Shown piece by piece: positions 8,456-17,345 of a stretch of DNA of 64,000 nt (its first letter is position 1; every line of letters starts with the position of its first letter). The DNA is from Trebonia sp963773105 (GTDB lineage Bacteria > Actinomycetota > Actinomycetes > Streptosporangiales > Streptosporangiaceae): assembly GCA_963773105.1 (NCBI GenBank), contig CAVZAA010000002.1, forward strand, positions 1,178,001 through 1,242,000. The letters are read 5' to 3'. Made by a program: the position numbers and the translations under genes. Under the pieces are notes generated by a model. The model was not told the origin of the DNA, did no database searches, and saw nothing but the letters and a program-made list of their open reading frames with translations.

Positions 8456-9700
8456 ATGACAGCGCAGGACACGCAGGCCACCGAGGCCGTCCGGGCAGCC
8501 GCGCGCGCGGCCCGCGGCGCGGCACCCAGCCTGGCGGGCGCGCCCGACGGCGCGATCGACGCCGCGATCGGGGCGATGGCCCGGGCCCTGGCGGACGCCG
8601 CGCCCGCGGTGCTGGCCGCCAACGAGGAGGATATGGAGGCGGCGGCGGACGCCGGGCTTCCGGCCGGGGTGCGGGACCGGCTCAGGCTCGACCCCGATCG
8701 CCTGAAGGCGATGGCCGCCCAGCTTGAGATCCTGGCCCGCGTCGCGTCCGCGCCGTCATCGCGCAAGGTCCGCGACCTGCCGGGCGGCCTGGTGCTGACC
8801 GAGCGGAGCCGGCCGGTCGGCGTGATCGGGGCGAACTTCGAGGCCCGGCCGAACGTGGTCGTGGACATCGCCTCGCAGCTGGTCAAGTCGCGGAACGCGG
8901 GCGTGCTGCGGACGGGCAGCGCGGCGCTGCGGTCGGCGATCGCGCTCGCCGACGAGGTGATCACCCCCGCCCTGGCGGCGGCCGACCTCGACCCGGCGGC
9001 GATCGAGCTTATCCGGGTGCCCGGCCAGGCCGCCGCGTACGCGCTGGTCCGTGAGCCGAAGCTCATCCCGCTGGTGATCCTGCGCGGCAGCGGCGACTCG
9101 ACCCGGGCGCTGGCGGCCGAGGGGGCGGCGCACGGGGTGCGGACGCTGGCGCACGCCGATGGCGGCGGGGTGCTCTACGTCCATCCTTCGGCCGAGCGAG
9201 CGGTGGCCGCCCGCCTGATCAGCTCGAGCCTGGACCGGCTGGGCGTCTGCAACCGGCTCAACCTGCTCCTCCTCGACCGGCGGGTGTGGGACTCCTGGCT
9301 GCCGGAGATCACCGGGCAGCTGGCCGCACTCGGCATCAGGGCCTCGCTCCCGCCGCACGACCACGCGCTCGGCTACGAGTGGGCGCTCGATTCCGAGCGC
9401 GAGGCCACGGTGACGATCGCGCCGGCCAACGGCCCGGCCGAGGCCGCCATGATCGCCAACGACGAGACCTCCGGCCTGGCGGCCGGCATCGCCGCGGCCG
9501 ACGAGGGCGCGGCGCGGGAGTTCCTCGCCGCCTACACCGGCACGGGCGCGTTCTGGAACGCGACGACCAGGCTCCTCGACGGGTTCAAGCTGCTTGAGCT
9601 GCCAGAGACCGGGATCAACATCGATGCGGTGCCCGGTCCGCGGGGGCCGGTGACGTTTCGCGACCTTTGCCTACGTCAGTTTGTGGTAACACCTGCCTGA
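8456..9700 (+). CDS. proA: Glutamate-5-semialdehyde dehydrogenase
   Basis: This 414-residue enzyme performs the NADPH-dependent reduction of gamma-glutamyl phosphate in proline synthesis. It has the aldehyde-dehydrogenase fold with the ProA signatures RPVGVIGANFEARPNVVVD (about 119-137) and the catalytic cysteine in LGVCNRLN (about Cys265). Length is normal. proB and obgE, frequent partners, are not adjacent here. The stop codon is immediately followed by the GTG of an ECF sigma factor, giving possible translational coupling. Confidence 0.96.
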   Translation: MTAQDTQATEAVRAAARAARGAAPSLAGAPDGAIDAAIGAMARALADAAPAVLAANEEDMEAAADAGLPAGVRDRLRLDPDRLKAMAAQLEILARVASAPSSRKVRDLPGGLVLTERSRPVGVIGANFEARPNVVVDIASQLVKSRNAGVLRTGSAALRSAIALADEVITPALAAADLDPAAIELIRVPGQAAAYALVREPKLIPLVILRGSGDSTRALAAEGAAHGVRTLAHADGGGVLYVHPSAERAVAARLISSSLDRLGVCNRLNLLLLDRRVWDSWLPEITGQLAALGIRASLPPHDHALGYEWALDSEREATVTIAPANGPAEAAMIANDETSGLAAGIAAADEGAAREFLAAYTGTGAFWNATTRLLDGFKLLELPETGINIDAVPGPRGPVTFRDLCLRQFVVTPA

Positions 9701-10312
9701 GTGATTTCGCTGCGCGGAAGTGGCATGTGTGTCGATACTCAGCATGTGGTGGGCGACGACTTCGCGGCCGTACTTGCGGCTGCCCAGAGCGGGAGCGAAG
9801 ACCATTTCGCGGTTCTCTGGCGCGACGCGAACCCCGCGCTCATCCGCTACCTCCGGGTGCTCGTGCCTGACGCGGCCGAGGATATTGCCGCCGAGACCTG
9901 GGTCTCCGTGGTCAGGGGGCTTCCCGCGTTCATCGGCGACGAGGGCGCCTGGCGGGCGTGGCTGTTCACCACCGCCCGACGGCGGATGCTCGATCAGGCC
10001 AGGCATCTGCGACGGCACCCGGCCGAGCCGCTTGACGACATCGGCGTCACCGAGGTGCCGACGGCACCGGGCGCCGAGCAGCTCGCGCTGGACAACATCG
10101 CCACCGAGTCCGCGATCGCGCTGCTTGCCCGGCTGCCGGAGCAGCAGGCCAACGTGATTCTGCTGCGGGTTGTCGCGGGTCTTGACACCGAGGTGATCGC
10201 CGAGATGCTGGGCACTTCCACCGGCGCCGTCCGGGTGGCAGCGCACCGTGGCCTGCGCAAGCTCGAGGCGATGCTCTCCCGCCCAGGGATCACCTCACGG
10301 GCAGGGGTGTAA
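9701..10312 (+). CDS. ECF-type RNA polymerase sigma factor
   Basis: This protein is up to 203 residues long. Region 2 is seen around PALIRYLRVLVPDAAEDIAAETW, and region 4 has a helix-turn-helix around LDTEVIAEMLGTSTGAVRVAAHRG. A linker rich in Glu and Pro joins them. GTG at 9701 abuts the proA stop; ATG at 9725 is an alternative start. It probably directs transcription of a stress or envelope regulon and may be held inactive by the membrane protein encoded next. The target promoters cannot be read from this window. Confidence 0.9.
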   Translation: MISLRGSGMCVDTQHVVGDDFAAVLAAAQSGSEDHFAVLWRDANPALIRYLRVLVPDAAEDIAAETWVSVVRGLPAFIGDEGAWRAWLFTTARRRMLDQARHLRRHPAEPLDDIGVTEVPTAPGAEQLALDNIATESAIALLARLPEQQANVILLRVVAGLDTEVIAEMLGTSTGAVRVAAHRGLRKLEAMLSRPGITSRAGV

Positions 10313-10346
10313 CGCTTTGATCGGGAACGGCGTTCCGGACGATGAC

Positions 10347-11321
10347 ATGCCAGACAGCCAGGTGCCACCGCTCTGGGGTCCCGCGTACGACGAGCGGGAC
10401 CTCGACGCCTTGCTGTCGGGGGAGACGGGAAGCATCCCGCTAGCGCTGCGGCCGGTCCAGAGCACCCTGGCCGCGCTCCGCGTGGCCGCAACCGGACGTG
10501 AGCTCTCCGGCGAGGCGGCGGCCAGAGCCGCGTTCCGTGCGTTCGCGCCCGCGCCGGTGCCGGTCCCGTGGACGGCGGCACCGCCTGCGCCCGCGCCGGT
10601 CCCGTGGAGGGCGCAGGAGCCGGCGACCGTTACCGCGCACACTCTCATTCTTCGAGCGGCGGACGAACGGCGGCCCGCCAGGCACCGGCACCGCCGCCCA
10701 GCCGCCAGGGGCGCGCGCAAGCCGCGCATCGCGGTGACCAGCGTCGCCGCGGCTGCCCTGATCGTGGCGGCGGTTGCGGTCACGGGCACGCTTACCGGCT
10801 CCATAGGGAAGCTCACGTCCTTCGGGCACCAGCCCGCCCGGGCCAGCGCGTCGGCCCGCGCGGCCGGGCAGTCATCGCGCCCGCCGCAGGTGCTCGGGTC
10901 GGCCAAGCCGACCCCGGACCCCACGCTGTCCGCCACCGCTCCAAGCTCCCCGCGCGCGACGTCGGGCCCGGGCTCGCTCTGCCGCGAGTTCTTCGGGTAC
11001 TACTTCGAGCACCCGGGCCAGCGCGGCGGGACTGCGCAGATCACCCTCGGCCGGGAGCTGAGCACGCTCGCGGGCGGTCGATTCAAGGTCTTCGGCTACT
11101 GCCTCCGTTACCTGGACCCGTCCTGGGACAAGGCCGTGTCGCCTCCGGGCGGCGACTACCCCGGGTATCACGGGACGAGGGGACTGGGAAACCCAGGGCC
11201 GGCGAATCTGGGCACTGGGAGTCAGGGCAGCGGGACGGGCGGCCAGCGTCAGGGCGGCGATCCCGGGGCCGGCTCGGGCTTCGGCGGGGTCGGCGGCTCG
11301 TACGGCGACCCCAGGCCGTAA
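10347..11321 (+). CDS. Probable anti-sigma-like single-pass membrane protein
   Basis: This is a 324-residue protein taken from ATG 10347; the open frame extends further up into the sigma gene. The N-terminus contains DERDLDALLSGETG and an Ala-rich helical part, like short anti-sigma regions, but there is no zinc-binding HxxxCxxC motif. A basic stretch leads into a single hydrophobic segment (about 130-150). The exported C-terminal part is Ser/Pro/Gly-rich and disordered, with a conserved-looking CREFFGYYFEHP patch. Gene order sigma-then-membrane-protein is the main support for an anti-sigma role. Confidence 0.6.
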   Translation: MPDSQVPPLWGPAYDERDLDALLSGETGSIPLALRPVQSTLAALRVAATGRELSGEAAARAAFRAFAPAPVPVPWTAAPPAPAPVPWRAQEPATVTAHTLILRAADERRPARHRHRRPAARGARKPRIAVTSVAAAALIVAAVAVTGTLTGSIGKLTSFGHQPARASASARAAGQSSRPPQVLGSAKPTPDPTLSATAPSSPRATSGPGSLCREFFGYYFEHPGQRGGTAQITLGRELSTLAGGRFKVFGYCLRYLDPSWDKAVSPPGGDYPGYHGTRGLGNPGPANLGTGSQGSGTGGQRQGGDPGAGSGFGGVGGSYGDPRP

Positions 11322-11377
11322 CCGCCCGCAGCGCCGGCACCACCGCAGCGCCAGAACCACCCCGGCACTGGGCCGCG

Positions 11378-11836
11378 TCAGGCCTCCGCCGCCAGCGCGT
11401 CGAGGATGACCGAGCAGGCCTCTTCGAACGCCGCCAGCTGAGCGTCGCTGAGCCGGTCGAAGACCAGCCGGCGGACCGCCGCGACGTGCTGCGGTGCCGC
11501 CTCGCGGATGGCGTCGCCGCCGGCGTCGGTGAGCGCGATGAAGGCGCCCCGGCCATCGGCCGGGCACTGCTGCCGCGCCACCAGCCCCCTGCGCTCCATC
11601 CGGGTTAGCTGATGCGACAGCCTGCTCTGCTCCCAGTTGAGCGCATCGCAGATCTGGAACGGGCGGAGCCGCTGCTCGGCCGACTCGCTGAGCGCGACCA
11701 GCACCTCGTACTCGGGCAGCGTCAGCCCGCAGTCCTGCTGTAGCTGCCGGTTGAGGGCAGCGGGCAACAGCGAGCCCAGCCGAAGGTAGGTACGCCAGGT
11801 CCGCTGTTCGTCTTCGCTGAGCCACTCCCCGATCAT
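11378..11836 (-). CDS. MarR-family transcriptional regulator
   Basis: This 152-residue protein has the winged helix-turn-helix of the MarR family. The recognition region is FQICDALNWEQSRLSHQLTRMERRGLV and the wing includes QCPADGRGAFIALTDAG. N-terminal and C-terminal helices would form the dimer interface. It is 31 nt downstream of the channel-like membrane protein gene on the same strand. A short palindrome at 11859-11872, between the two genes, is a likely self-operator. The ligand is unknown. Confidence 0.92.
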   Translation of the reverse strand: MIGEWLSEDEQRTWRTYLRLGSLLPAALNRQLQQDCGLTLPEYEVLVALSESAEQRLRPFQICDALNWEQSRLSHQLTRMERRGLVARQQCPADGRGAFIALTDAGGDAIREAAPQHVAAVRRLVFDRLSDAQLAAFEEACSVILDALAAEA

Positions 11837-11858
11837 GCGGCCAGCATAACGCCAAGTT

Positions 11859-11872
11859 AATGATGGATCATT
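11859..11872. promoter_or_regulatory. Candidate MarR operator
   Basis: AATGAT and ATCATT form a perfect palindrome with a 2-bp centre, 22 bp upstream of the marR start and overlapping the stop of the preceding gene. Its AT-richness stands out in this GC-rich window. Binding is inferred, not shown. Confidence 0.45.
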
Positions 11873-13025
11873 TATGACCGTTGGTTCCGCCGCCTGCTTC
11901 CCGGCGCTGGCGCTGGCGACCGCTCGGCGGGCGGGTCGGGGTCATCTCCGACTCGCGATGCCGGCGCGGACCCGACCATCGCGCGGGGACGGCATCGATG
12001 GCGGCGGCGATCTGGTACGCGGCGCTCTCGTAGTTGACCCGCCAGCCGACGAATTCCGGCCAGGCGTCGACCGCATCCCGGGTGATCGGGAAGCTGACCT
12101 CCTCCATCCGGCTGACCGCCTCGAGGAACTCCTCGTAGGTGAGCTCGATCCCGGCGTCAGGATCGGCCTCCTCGGGCACGTCGAGGCCCATCGCCCGGGC
12201 GACGCGCCCCAGGCACTGGAAACCACCGCGCAGGCAGAGCCTGGCCGCCACCACCGGCGCCTGCTCCGGCGCGAGCACGAGCATCAGCGCGGCCGAGTCC
12301 AAGACCGCGAGCAGCGAGATCACCCACGAGGAGTAAGGCTGCGGCGAGCGGAAGCGGACTAGGGGCAGATAGGTGGTGTGGCTCTCCGCCACGTCCGCCG
12401 CCCAGCGTTCCCACGTCCGGTACAGGTCGGGGAGCGTGTCGATCGAGGACACCCCCGTGCCAAGCGCGTAGAACGTCCTGGCGAGCAGCTCAGGTCCCCA
12501 GGACGGCGCTCCCGCCCGCGAGATGAGCAGCGCGACCTCGGTCTCCCGCCGGTTGAAAGCCGCGTAGAGCGTCGGCAGGTACCCGACCTGGAGCGCGACC
12601 ACCACCATCCCGGTGGCAGCCGCCACGAAGACGAGCGCGGCGGGCGCGGCCCCCCTCGGCTCGGAGAAGCCGAGGGTGAAGATCGACGAGCCCGCATCGG
12701 TCAGCGAGCTGGTGATGCTGGCGCCGCTGGACGGCCACAGCACCAGCGTGTACCCGACGACGAAGATGGCGAGCCAGCCGACCAGCTGGGTCAGCAGGAT
12801 GGCGGCGGCCTGGGTGGCGAGGATCCGGTCGCGCCGTTTGTACTCGGTCACCCGCGCCGTCGCCACGTGATAGACGGCGAGCACGACCCGGTCGGCCATC
12901 CGGGTCAGCCACGAGGCGAGCGGGCGGGGCACGATCAGCGTTCCGATCACGCTCTGCCAGCCGGTGAGCACCAGCAGCAAGCCCAACGCGGCCGCGACCC
13001 ACCGGGCGGCAAGCGGTACGACCAT
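11868..13025 (-). CDS. Integral membrane protein with pore-loop-like motif
   Basis: This 385-residue protein has about four N-terminal hydrophobic segments (8-28, 73-105, 130-155, 225-250) and a long soluble C-terminus. A segment GSSIFTLGFSEP before the third helix resembles the selectivity-filter turn of two-TM potassium channels, but the canonical TVGYG is absent. The tail contains an acidic stretch DAGIELTYEEFLEAVSRME and ends in a charged disordered region. An ion-channel-like role is possible. Otherwise it is a conserved membrane protein of unknown function, perhaps regulated by the MarR gene after it. Confidence 0.55.
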   Translation of the reverse strand: MVVPLAARWVAAALGLLLVLTGWQSVIGTLIVPRPLASWLTRMADRVVLAVYHVATARVTEYKRRDRILATQAAAILLTQLVGWLAIFVVGYTLVLWPSSGASITSSLTDAGSSIFTLGFSEPRGAAPAALVFVAAATGMVVVALQVGYLPTLYAAFNRRETEVALLISRAGAPSWGPELLARTFYALGTGVSSIDTLPDLYRTWERWAADVAESHTTYLPLVRFRSPQPYSSWVISLLAVLDSAALMLVLAPEQAPVVAARLCLRGGFQCLGRVARAMGLDVPEEADPDAGIELTYEEFLEAVSRMEEVSFPITRDAVDAWPEFVGWRVNYESAAYQIAAAIDAVPARWSGPRRHRESEMTPTRPPSGRQRQRREAGGGTNGHK

Positions 13026-13029
13026 CGGC

Positions 13030-14181
13030 TCAGCAGTCCGTGTAGGCGGGCTGGTAGCCGGAGGGGGGAGGGCCGATGAGGTAGCCGGCTCCCTGGGGGA
13101 CCAGGTAGTACGTGACCTTCCAGTCGTTGCAGGTGCTGCCGTCGACGCTCGCGCTTGCGGCCTGGCGGCTGGTGAACGTCACGGTCGCGGACTCGCCGCC
13201 GTTGGCGGTGCTCTCGAGCGCGATCAGGGTCATCGCCGAGTCGGTGGTGGACCCGTAGCCGCTGTTGAAGGCGGACAGCGACTCGCTTGCCTGAACCTGC
13301 GTGTTGTGCGCGCTCTGATACTCCGCGTAGTCGTGGGTGTTGATTCCGTGGAAGTAGTGGCTGAGCGTGGTCGCCGCGGCCGGCTCGGCCGGATTCGACC
13401 CTAGGCCCGGGTCGACGCTGAGCAGACTCGATGTCGGCGACGCGGTCGCGGAGGCGGAGGGGGTGGCGCTCGCGCTGGGCGAGGTGCCCGCGCTCGCGGA
13501 CGACTGCGCGGTGGATGCGGCCGAGGACGCGGCCGAGGACGCGGCAGTGGGGCTGGTGGGCGGCTGGGTCGTACTGCCCCTGCTCGTCCGCGAGACGAGC
13601 GCGTACGCGCCGCCGCCGGCGGCGATCATCACCAGCACCACGCCGACGATGAACGCCGCCTTCCTGCCGCCGGATGACCGACCGCCGCCGGACGGCGGCG
13701 TCGGCTGCGCGCCGTAGGGCGGTCGGGGCGGCGGATAAGCGGGGCCCGGCTGCGACGGCGGCGGGTAAACCGAGCCCCGCTGACCCGATGCCGCGTACAC
13801 GGTGTCGGCCGCCTGCCAGGGCTCGGGGGCCGCCTGCCGCTGCCCGCCGGGCTCGGTACGCGGCGCTGGCTGGGCATCCGGGGCGAACCAGGCCGCGAAC
13901 GGGTCGGGCTCGGCCGCCGCCGGGGTCGCCCCCCGGCCGGTCTCGGCGGCGCTGCGCGGCGGGTCGATCATGGTGACATCCGGCTTCCGGTCTACCCGGG
14001 TGGCATCCGGAGCCGCGGCCTGCGCCTCGGCGATCGCCGACTGATGCAGGACACCGCCGGCGGTCTCGTCCGTCGGCGGCGTGCCCGCAGCGGCCGGGGC
14101 GGCTGCGAACTCGGTGCCGCAGCCGCCGCAGTAGCGGGCGTCGTCGGTCCGCTCACGGCCGCACTTCGCGCAGAAGTTCAT
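13030..14181 (-). CDS. Zinc-ribbon membrane protein with secreted C-terminal domain
   Basis: About 383 residues starting at ATG 14181; a GTG two codons earlier is possible. The N-terminus is a four-cysteine zinc ribbon, CAKCGRERTDDARYCGGCG. A long Pro/Gln/Ala-rich cytoplasmic linker, one membrane segment (about 183-203), a Ser/Thr/Ala linker and an extracellular alpha+beta domain (about 270-383) follow. The external domain has two Cys and looks like the NTF2-like or DUF4878-type folds seen after such linkers. The function is unknown; this layout is common among actinobacterial envelope proteins. Confidence 0.7.
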   Translation of the reverse strand: MNFCAKCGRERTDDARYCGGCGTEFAAAPAAAGTPPTDETAGGVLHQSAIAEAQAAAPDATRVDRKPDVTMIDPPRSAAETGRGATPAAAEPDPFAAWFAPDAQPAPRTEPGGQRQAAPEPWQAADTVYAASGQRGSVYPPPSQPGPAYPPPRPPYGAQPTPPSGGGRSSGGRKAAFIVGVVLVMIAAGGGAYALVSRTSRGSTTQPPTSPTAASSAASSAASTAQSSASAGTSPSASATPSASATASPTSSLLSVDPGLGSNPAEPAAATTLSHYFHGINTHDYAEYQSAHNTQVQASESLSAFNSGYGSTTDSAMTLIALESTANGGESATVTFTSRQAASASVDGSTCNDWKVTYYLVPQGAGYLIGPPPSGYQPAYTDC

Positions 14182-14242
14182 GCACACTTTTTATCTCATG
14201 GACGGCCGAACGGGGCCATCGTTGCAGCACCTGGTGGCGCAT

Positions 14243-14698
14243 TTAGCGGCGGCGATGCCTCGTGAGGAAAAACACCAGCGCGACGACGACCGCGATCGGG
14301 AACCATGGGATGTTGAAGAAAAAGAAACCGTTCATCGCGTGCCACGCGGTGGAACAGAGCACGATGACGATCGCCAGCAGGATGAGCGGGCGGAAGATCC
14401 CGCCGCGGCGTCGAGGCCGGACGTAGGGGGCCGCCGGGCCGCCGGGCCCGGCCGCTCCTGGGGCCCCCGCAGGCCCGGGGTCGGGCAGGTCGTCGAAGAG
14501 GCCCGCGAGGTCGCCGCGGGTCTTGGCGGCCATGGTCCGGCTGATCCGCTCGTCGAACTCGGCCTGGTCGAGGCGACCGTCGGCGTAGTGCGCCCCCAGC
14601 TGCTCGGCGACCGCGTTGCGCTCCGCGTCGGAGACGCGAATGTGCTGGTCGGCGTAGCGGATGCGGCGCGTCCACTGCTGGGTTGAGGAAGGCGACAT
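14243..14698 (-). CDS. DUF1707 domain membrane protein
   Basis: This is a 151-residue protein. Residues 18-70 form the DUF1707 domain: IRVSDAERNAVAEQLGAHYA and GRLDQAEFDERISRTMAAKT are its hallmark halves. A Pro/Gly linker and two closely spaced hydrophobic segments with FFFFNIPWFP between them follow. DUF1707 proteins are small membrane-associated proteins in actinomycetes, often near PspC and two-component genes, as here. The biochemical role is not known. Confidence 0.88.
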   Translation of the reverse strand: MSPSSTQQWTRRIRYADQHIRVSDAERNAVAEQLGAHYADGRLDQAEFDERISRTMAAKTRGDLAGLFDDLPDPGPAGAPGAAGPGGPAAPYVRPRRRGGIFRPLILLAIVIVLCSTAWHAMNGFFFFNIPWFPIAVVVALVFFLTRHRRR

Positions 14699-14753
14699 GT
14701 TCTGATGCTCCTAATCGCATGATGTAAGTCGGGTAGCGGGCTGTGCCCCGGGG

Positions 14754-15068
14754 TCACCGCACGGAGTCGAGAAGCGAACTCGCGAGGGACTGGTCGCTGC
14801 CCTCTTCCGGTATCAGCAGCAGGCAGGCCAGGTAGGCCGGGATCGCGGCGCCGCCGAGGAAGGTGAAGACGGCGAAGGCAACGCGCACGAGCGTGACGTC
14901 GATCGCCAGGTAGTCGGCGAGGCCGGCGCACACCCCGGCCAGCATGCGGCCGTTGTAAGCGCGGCGAAGCGGAGGCCGGCCAAGGGGGCGGGATGAGGTC
15001 TGCGACGGGTCGGATTCGGCGGGGCCGGATGATGGATGCGACTGGGTGGTGTCTTCGAAAGTGTTCAT
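14754..15068 (-). CDS. PspC domain small membrane protein
   Basis: This 104-residue protein carries a PspC domain: LRRAYNGRMLAGVCAGLADYL, then DVTLVRVAFAVFTFLGGAAIPAYLA. PspC proteins sense or buffer envelope stress. It is divergent from a PspC-histidine kinase gene, and the 152-bp region between them contains repeated ACCCCT motifs, which suggests shared control by the response regulator. Confidence 0.92.
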   Translation of the reverse strand: MNTFEDTTQSHPSSGPAESDPSQTSSRPLGRPPLRRAYNGRMLAGVCAGLADYLAIDVTLVRVAFAVFTFLGGAAIPAYLACLLLIPEEGSDQSLASSLLDSVR

Positions 15069-15096
15069 GGCTTAAGTCTTGCTCCGCGCGCGCCTT

Positions 15097-15191
15097 AGGG
15101 GTATCGGGAACACCCCTGGCCCGACCCTGACTTGAGCGGGCCCCACCCCTAGGCGGGCAACGCTGAGTTCGGGGAAGCCCCGGATACCCCT
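15097..15191. promoter_or_regulatory. Four ACCCCT/AGGGGT motifs in a divergent promoter region
   Basis: AGGGGT at 15097-15102 and ACCCCT at 15112-15117, 15145-15150 and 15186-15191 lie between the divergent pspC and pspC-kinase genes. The outermost pair extends to AGGGGTATC and GATACCCCT, an inverted repeat. This is a plausible array of sites for the NarL-type regulator encoded by the operon. Confidence 0.45.
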
Positions 15192-15220
15192 GATGGGCGT
15201 TTCCGGGTGATGATGGTGGC

Positions 15221-16648
15221 ATGCAGCAGGACCCGAGCGAACCGCCGTGGCCGCCGTTCCGGTTCCAGGACCGGCCGGGCCGCCGCCACTTCCGTCGGCA
15301 CGGGCACCCCTGGCAGGACCAGGCGGCGTGGCAGGATCGGCCCGACGGCGACGACCGGCCCGACTGGCCGTCGCGGTTCAGGCGGCGGGGTCACGGCGAC
15401 GGCAAGCCGCTCCGCCGCGACCCGGAGGATCGGATCGGCGGCGGGCTCGCGGCCGGGATCGGGGAGTGGCGCGGCTTCAGCCCCACGACCGTGCGGATCG
15501 CCTGCGTCGTCGCCGCGCTTATCACCCAGGGCTGGGGGGTGCCGCTCTACTTCATCGGCTGGCTGGTGATCCCGGCCAGGGGCTCGACTACCAGCATCGG
15601 CGCCAAGGCCAGGCACGACTCGCAGGGAGTGGCGCTGGCGATCGGCCTGGCGTCCCTGCTGGCCGTGTTCCTGCTGCTGGCCGGGGTGCTGAACGACGGC
15701 TATATCGAAATCTACTGCTGGCCCCAGGTTGTCAGCGTGGCCTGCCTGACGCTTATCTGGCGAAATGCGCCGGAGGACGAGCAGGAGGGGATGCGGCACC
15801 TGGTGGAGCCGCTCGAGACCCTCGGCGGCGGCCAGAACATGCGCCGTGGCACCAAGCTTCGGTTTGCCGTGTCGGCCGCGCTGCTCATTGCCGGCATCGG
15901 CGTGCTGGTCAGCCTGCACGGCGGGCTGCGGCTGCTCGCGCCGCTAGGCGGGTTCGTGCTGGTGGCCGCCGCCATCGTCGTGCTGCTGGGCCCGTGGTGG
16001 CTGCGCATCGCCCGTGACCTGCTGTTTGAGCGGCAGGCGCGGGCGCGGGCGGAGGAGCGGGCCGACATGGCCGCCCGGGTGCACGACTCGGTGCTGCAGA
16101 CGCTGGCGCTCATCCAGCGCAGTGCCGATGACCCGCAGACGGTCGTGCAGCTGGCCCGCGCGCAGGAGCGCGAGCTGAGATCCTGGCTGTTCGAGGGGCG
16201 CGCCCCCGGTGACACCGAGGTGACCTCATTCGCCGAAGGGATCAGGGAGATCCAGCGGGATGTGGAGGCCAGGCACGGCGTCCCGGTCGAGGTGGTCACG
16301 GTCGGCGACTGCCCGCTCGACGAACACCTGAGCGCGCTGCTCGCGGCGGCCAGGGAGGCGACGGTGAACGCGGCCAAATGGTCGGGCGCCAGCGTGGTCT
16401 CGCTCTTCGCCGAGGTCGAGCCGGATAAGGTCGCGGTGGCGGTCAGGGACCGGGGCAGCGGGTTCGACGTTTACTCGGTGCCGGAGGACCGCAAGGGCGT
16501 CGCGGAGTCCATCCGCGGCCGGATGCTCAGGCACGGCGGCAAGGCGGTCGTGCAGTCGACGCTGGGGGAGGGGACCAAGGTGACGCTGACGATGGCGCGG
16601 GACTTCACTCCGGCCGGGCAGGCCGCAGCCGAGGGGCGGCGGCGATGA
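15221..16648 (+). CDS. PspC-domain sensor histidine kinase (NarL-partner class)
   Basis: This is a 475-residue kinase. After a basic, Trp/Arg-rich N-terminus (1-65), a PspC domain (about 66-120) provides the first membrane helices. More hydrophobic segments follow (135-155, 165-180, 215-260). The HisKA_3 dimerisation helix has the phospho-acceptor in ARVHDSVLQTLALIQ (His288). The HATPase domain is shortened but keeps LLAAAREATVNAAKWSGA and VRDRGSGFDV. It overlaps the response regulator by 4 nt (ATGA). It probably senses envelope perturbation through the PspC part. Confidence 0.93.
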   Translation: MQQDPSEPPWPPFRFQDRPGRRHFRRHGHPWQDQAAWQDRPDGDDRPDWPSRFRRRGHGDGKPLRRDPEDRIGGGLAAGIGEWRGFSPTTVRIACVVAALITQGWGVPLYFIGWLVIPARGSTTSIGAKARHDSQGVALAIGLASLLAVFLLLAGVLNDGYIEIYCWPQVVSVACLTLIWRNAPEDEQEGMRHLVEPLETLGGGQNMRRGTKLRFAVSAALLIAGIGVLVSLHGGLRLLAPLGGFVLVAAAIVVLLGPWWLRIARDLLFERQARARAEERADMAARVHDSVLQTLALIQRSADDPQTVVQLARAQERELRSWLFEGRAPGDTEVTSFAEGIREIQRDVEARHGVPVEVVTVGDCPLDEHLSALLAAAREATVNAAKWSGASVVSLFAEVEPDKVAVAVRDRGSGFDVYSVPEDRKGVAESIRGRMLRHGGKAVVQSTLGEGTKVTLTMARDFTPAGQAAAEGRRR

Positions 16649-17322
16649 GCGCGGCGGCCGCCGACGGCAGGAGCACGCCGAGGGTGGTCCTGGTCGATGA
16701 CCACGGCCTGTTCCGCTCGGGTGTCCGGGCCGAGCTCGGCCGACAGGTCGAGGTGGTGGGCGAGGCCGATGACGTGGCCCCGGCCATCGAGCTGATCGAG
16801 CGCGAGCTCCCCGACGTGGTGCTGCTCGATGTGCACCTGCCGGGCGGGGGCGGTCACGCGGTCATCAGCGAGGTGAAGAAGGAACACCCCGAGGTCAGGT
16901 TCCTCGCGCTGTCCGCCTCGGACGCGCCGGAGGACGTGATCGCGGTGATCCGGGCCAGCGCCAGGGGCTACGTCACCAAGACGATCTCGACCGCCGACCT
17001 GGCCGACGCCATCAGGCGGGTGGCCGGCGGCGACGCCGTCTTCTCGCACCGGCTGGCGGGGTTCGTGCTCGACGCGTTCGCCACCGCCCCGACCACGCCG
17101 GACGTCAGGCCGTCCTTCGACCCCGAACTGGACCAGCTAACCACCCGCGAGCGCGAGGTCCTGCGGCTGATCGCCCAGGGCTACACGTACAAGGAGGTGG
17201 CACGCGAGCTGTACATCTCGGTCAAGACGGTCGAAAGCCACGTCTCCTCGGTGCTGCGCAAGCTCCAGCTCTCGTCCCGCCACCAGCTAACCCGCTGGGC
17301 CGCGGAGCGCCGGCTCACGTGA
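16645..17322 (+). CDS. NarL/LuxR-type response regulator
   Basis: This 225-residue regulator has a receiver domain with the acidic pair VDDH (about 18-19), phosphorylated Asp in VVLLDVHLPG (Asp62), Ser near 94 and Lys in KTISTADL (about 112). The C-terminal LuxR helix-turn-helix starts LTTREREVLRLIAQG and contains VKTVESHVSSVLRKL. It is translationally coupled to the upstream PspC-kinase. Likely targets are this operon and the divergent pspC gene. Confidence 0.96.
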   Translation: MSAAAADGRSTPRVVLVDDHGLFRSGVRAELGRQVEVVGEADDVAPAIELIERELPDVVLLDVHLPGGGGHAVISEVKKEHPEVRFLALSASDAPEDVIAVIRASARGYVTKTISTADLADAIRRVAGGDAVFSHRLAGFVLDAFATAPTTPDVRPSFDPELDQLTTREREVLRLIAQGYTYKEVARELYISVKTVESHVSSVLRKLQLSSRHQLTRWAAERRLT

Positions 17323-17329
17323 CCGACCC

Positions 17330-17344
17330 CCCGGTCTGACCGGG
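17330..17344. terminator. Short hairpin between convergent genes
   Basis: CCCGGT and ACCGGG pair around CTG, 8 nt after the response-regulator stop and just before the stop of the convergent gene. The loop is small and there is no U-tract, so this is a modest terminator candidate. Confidence 0.4.
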
Positions 17345-17345
17345 C

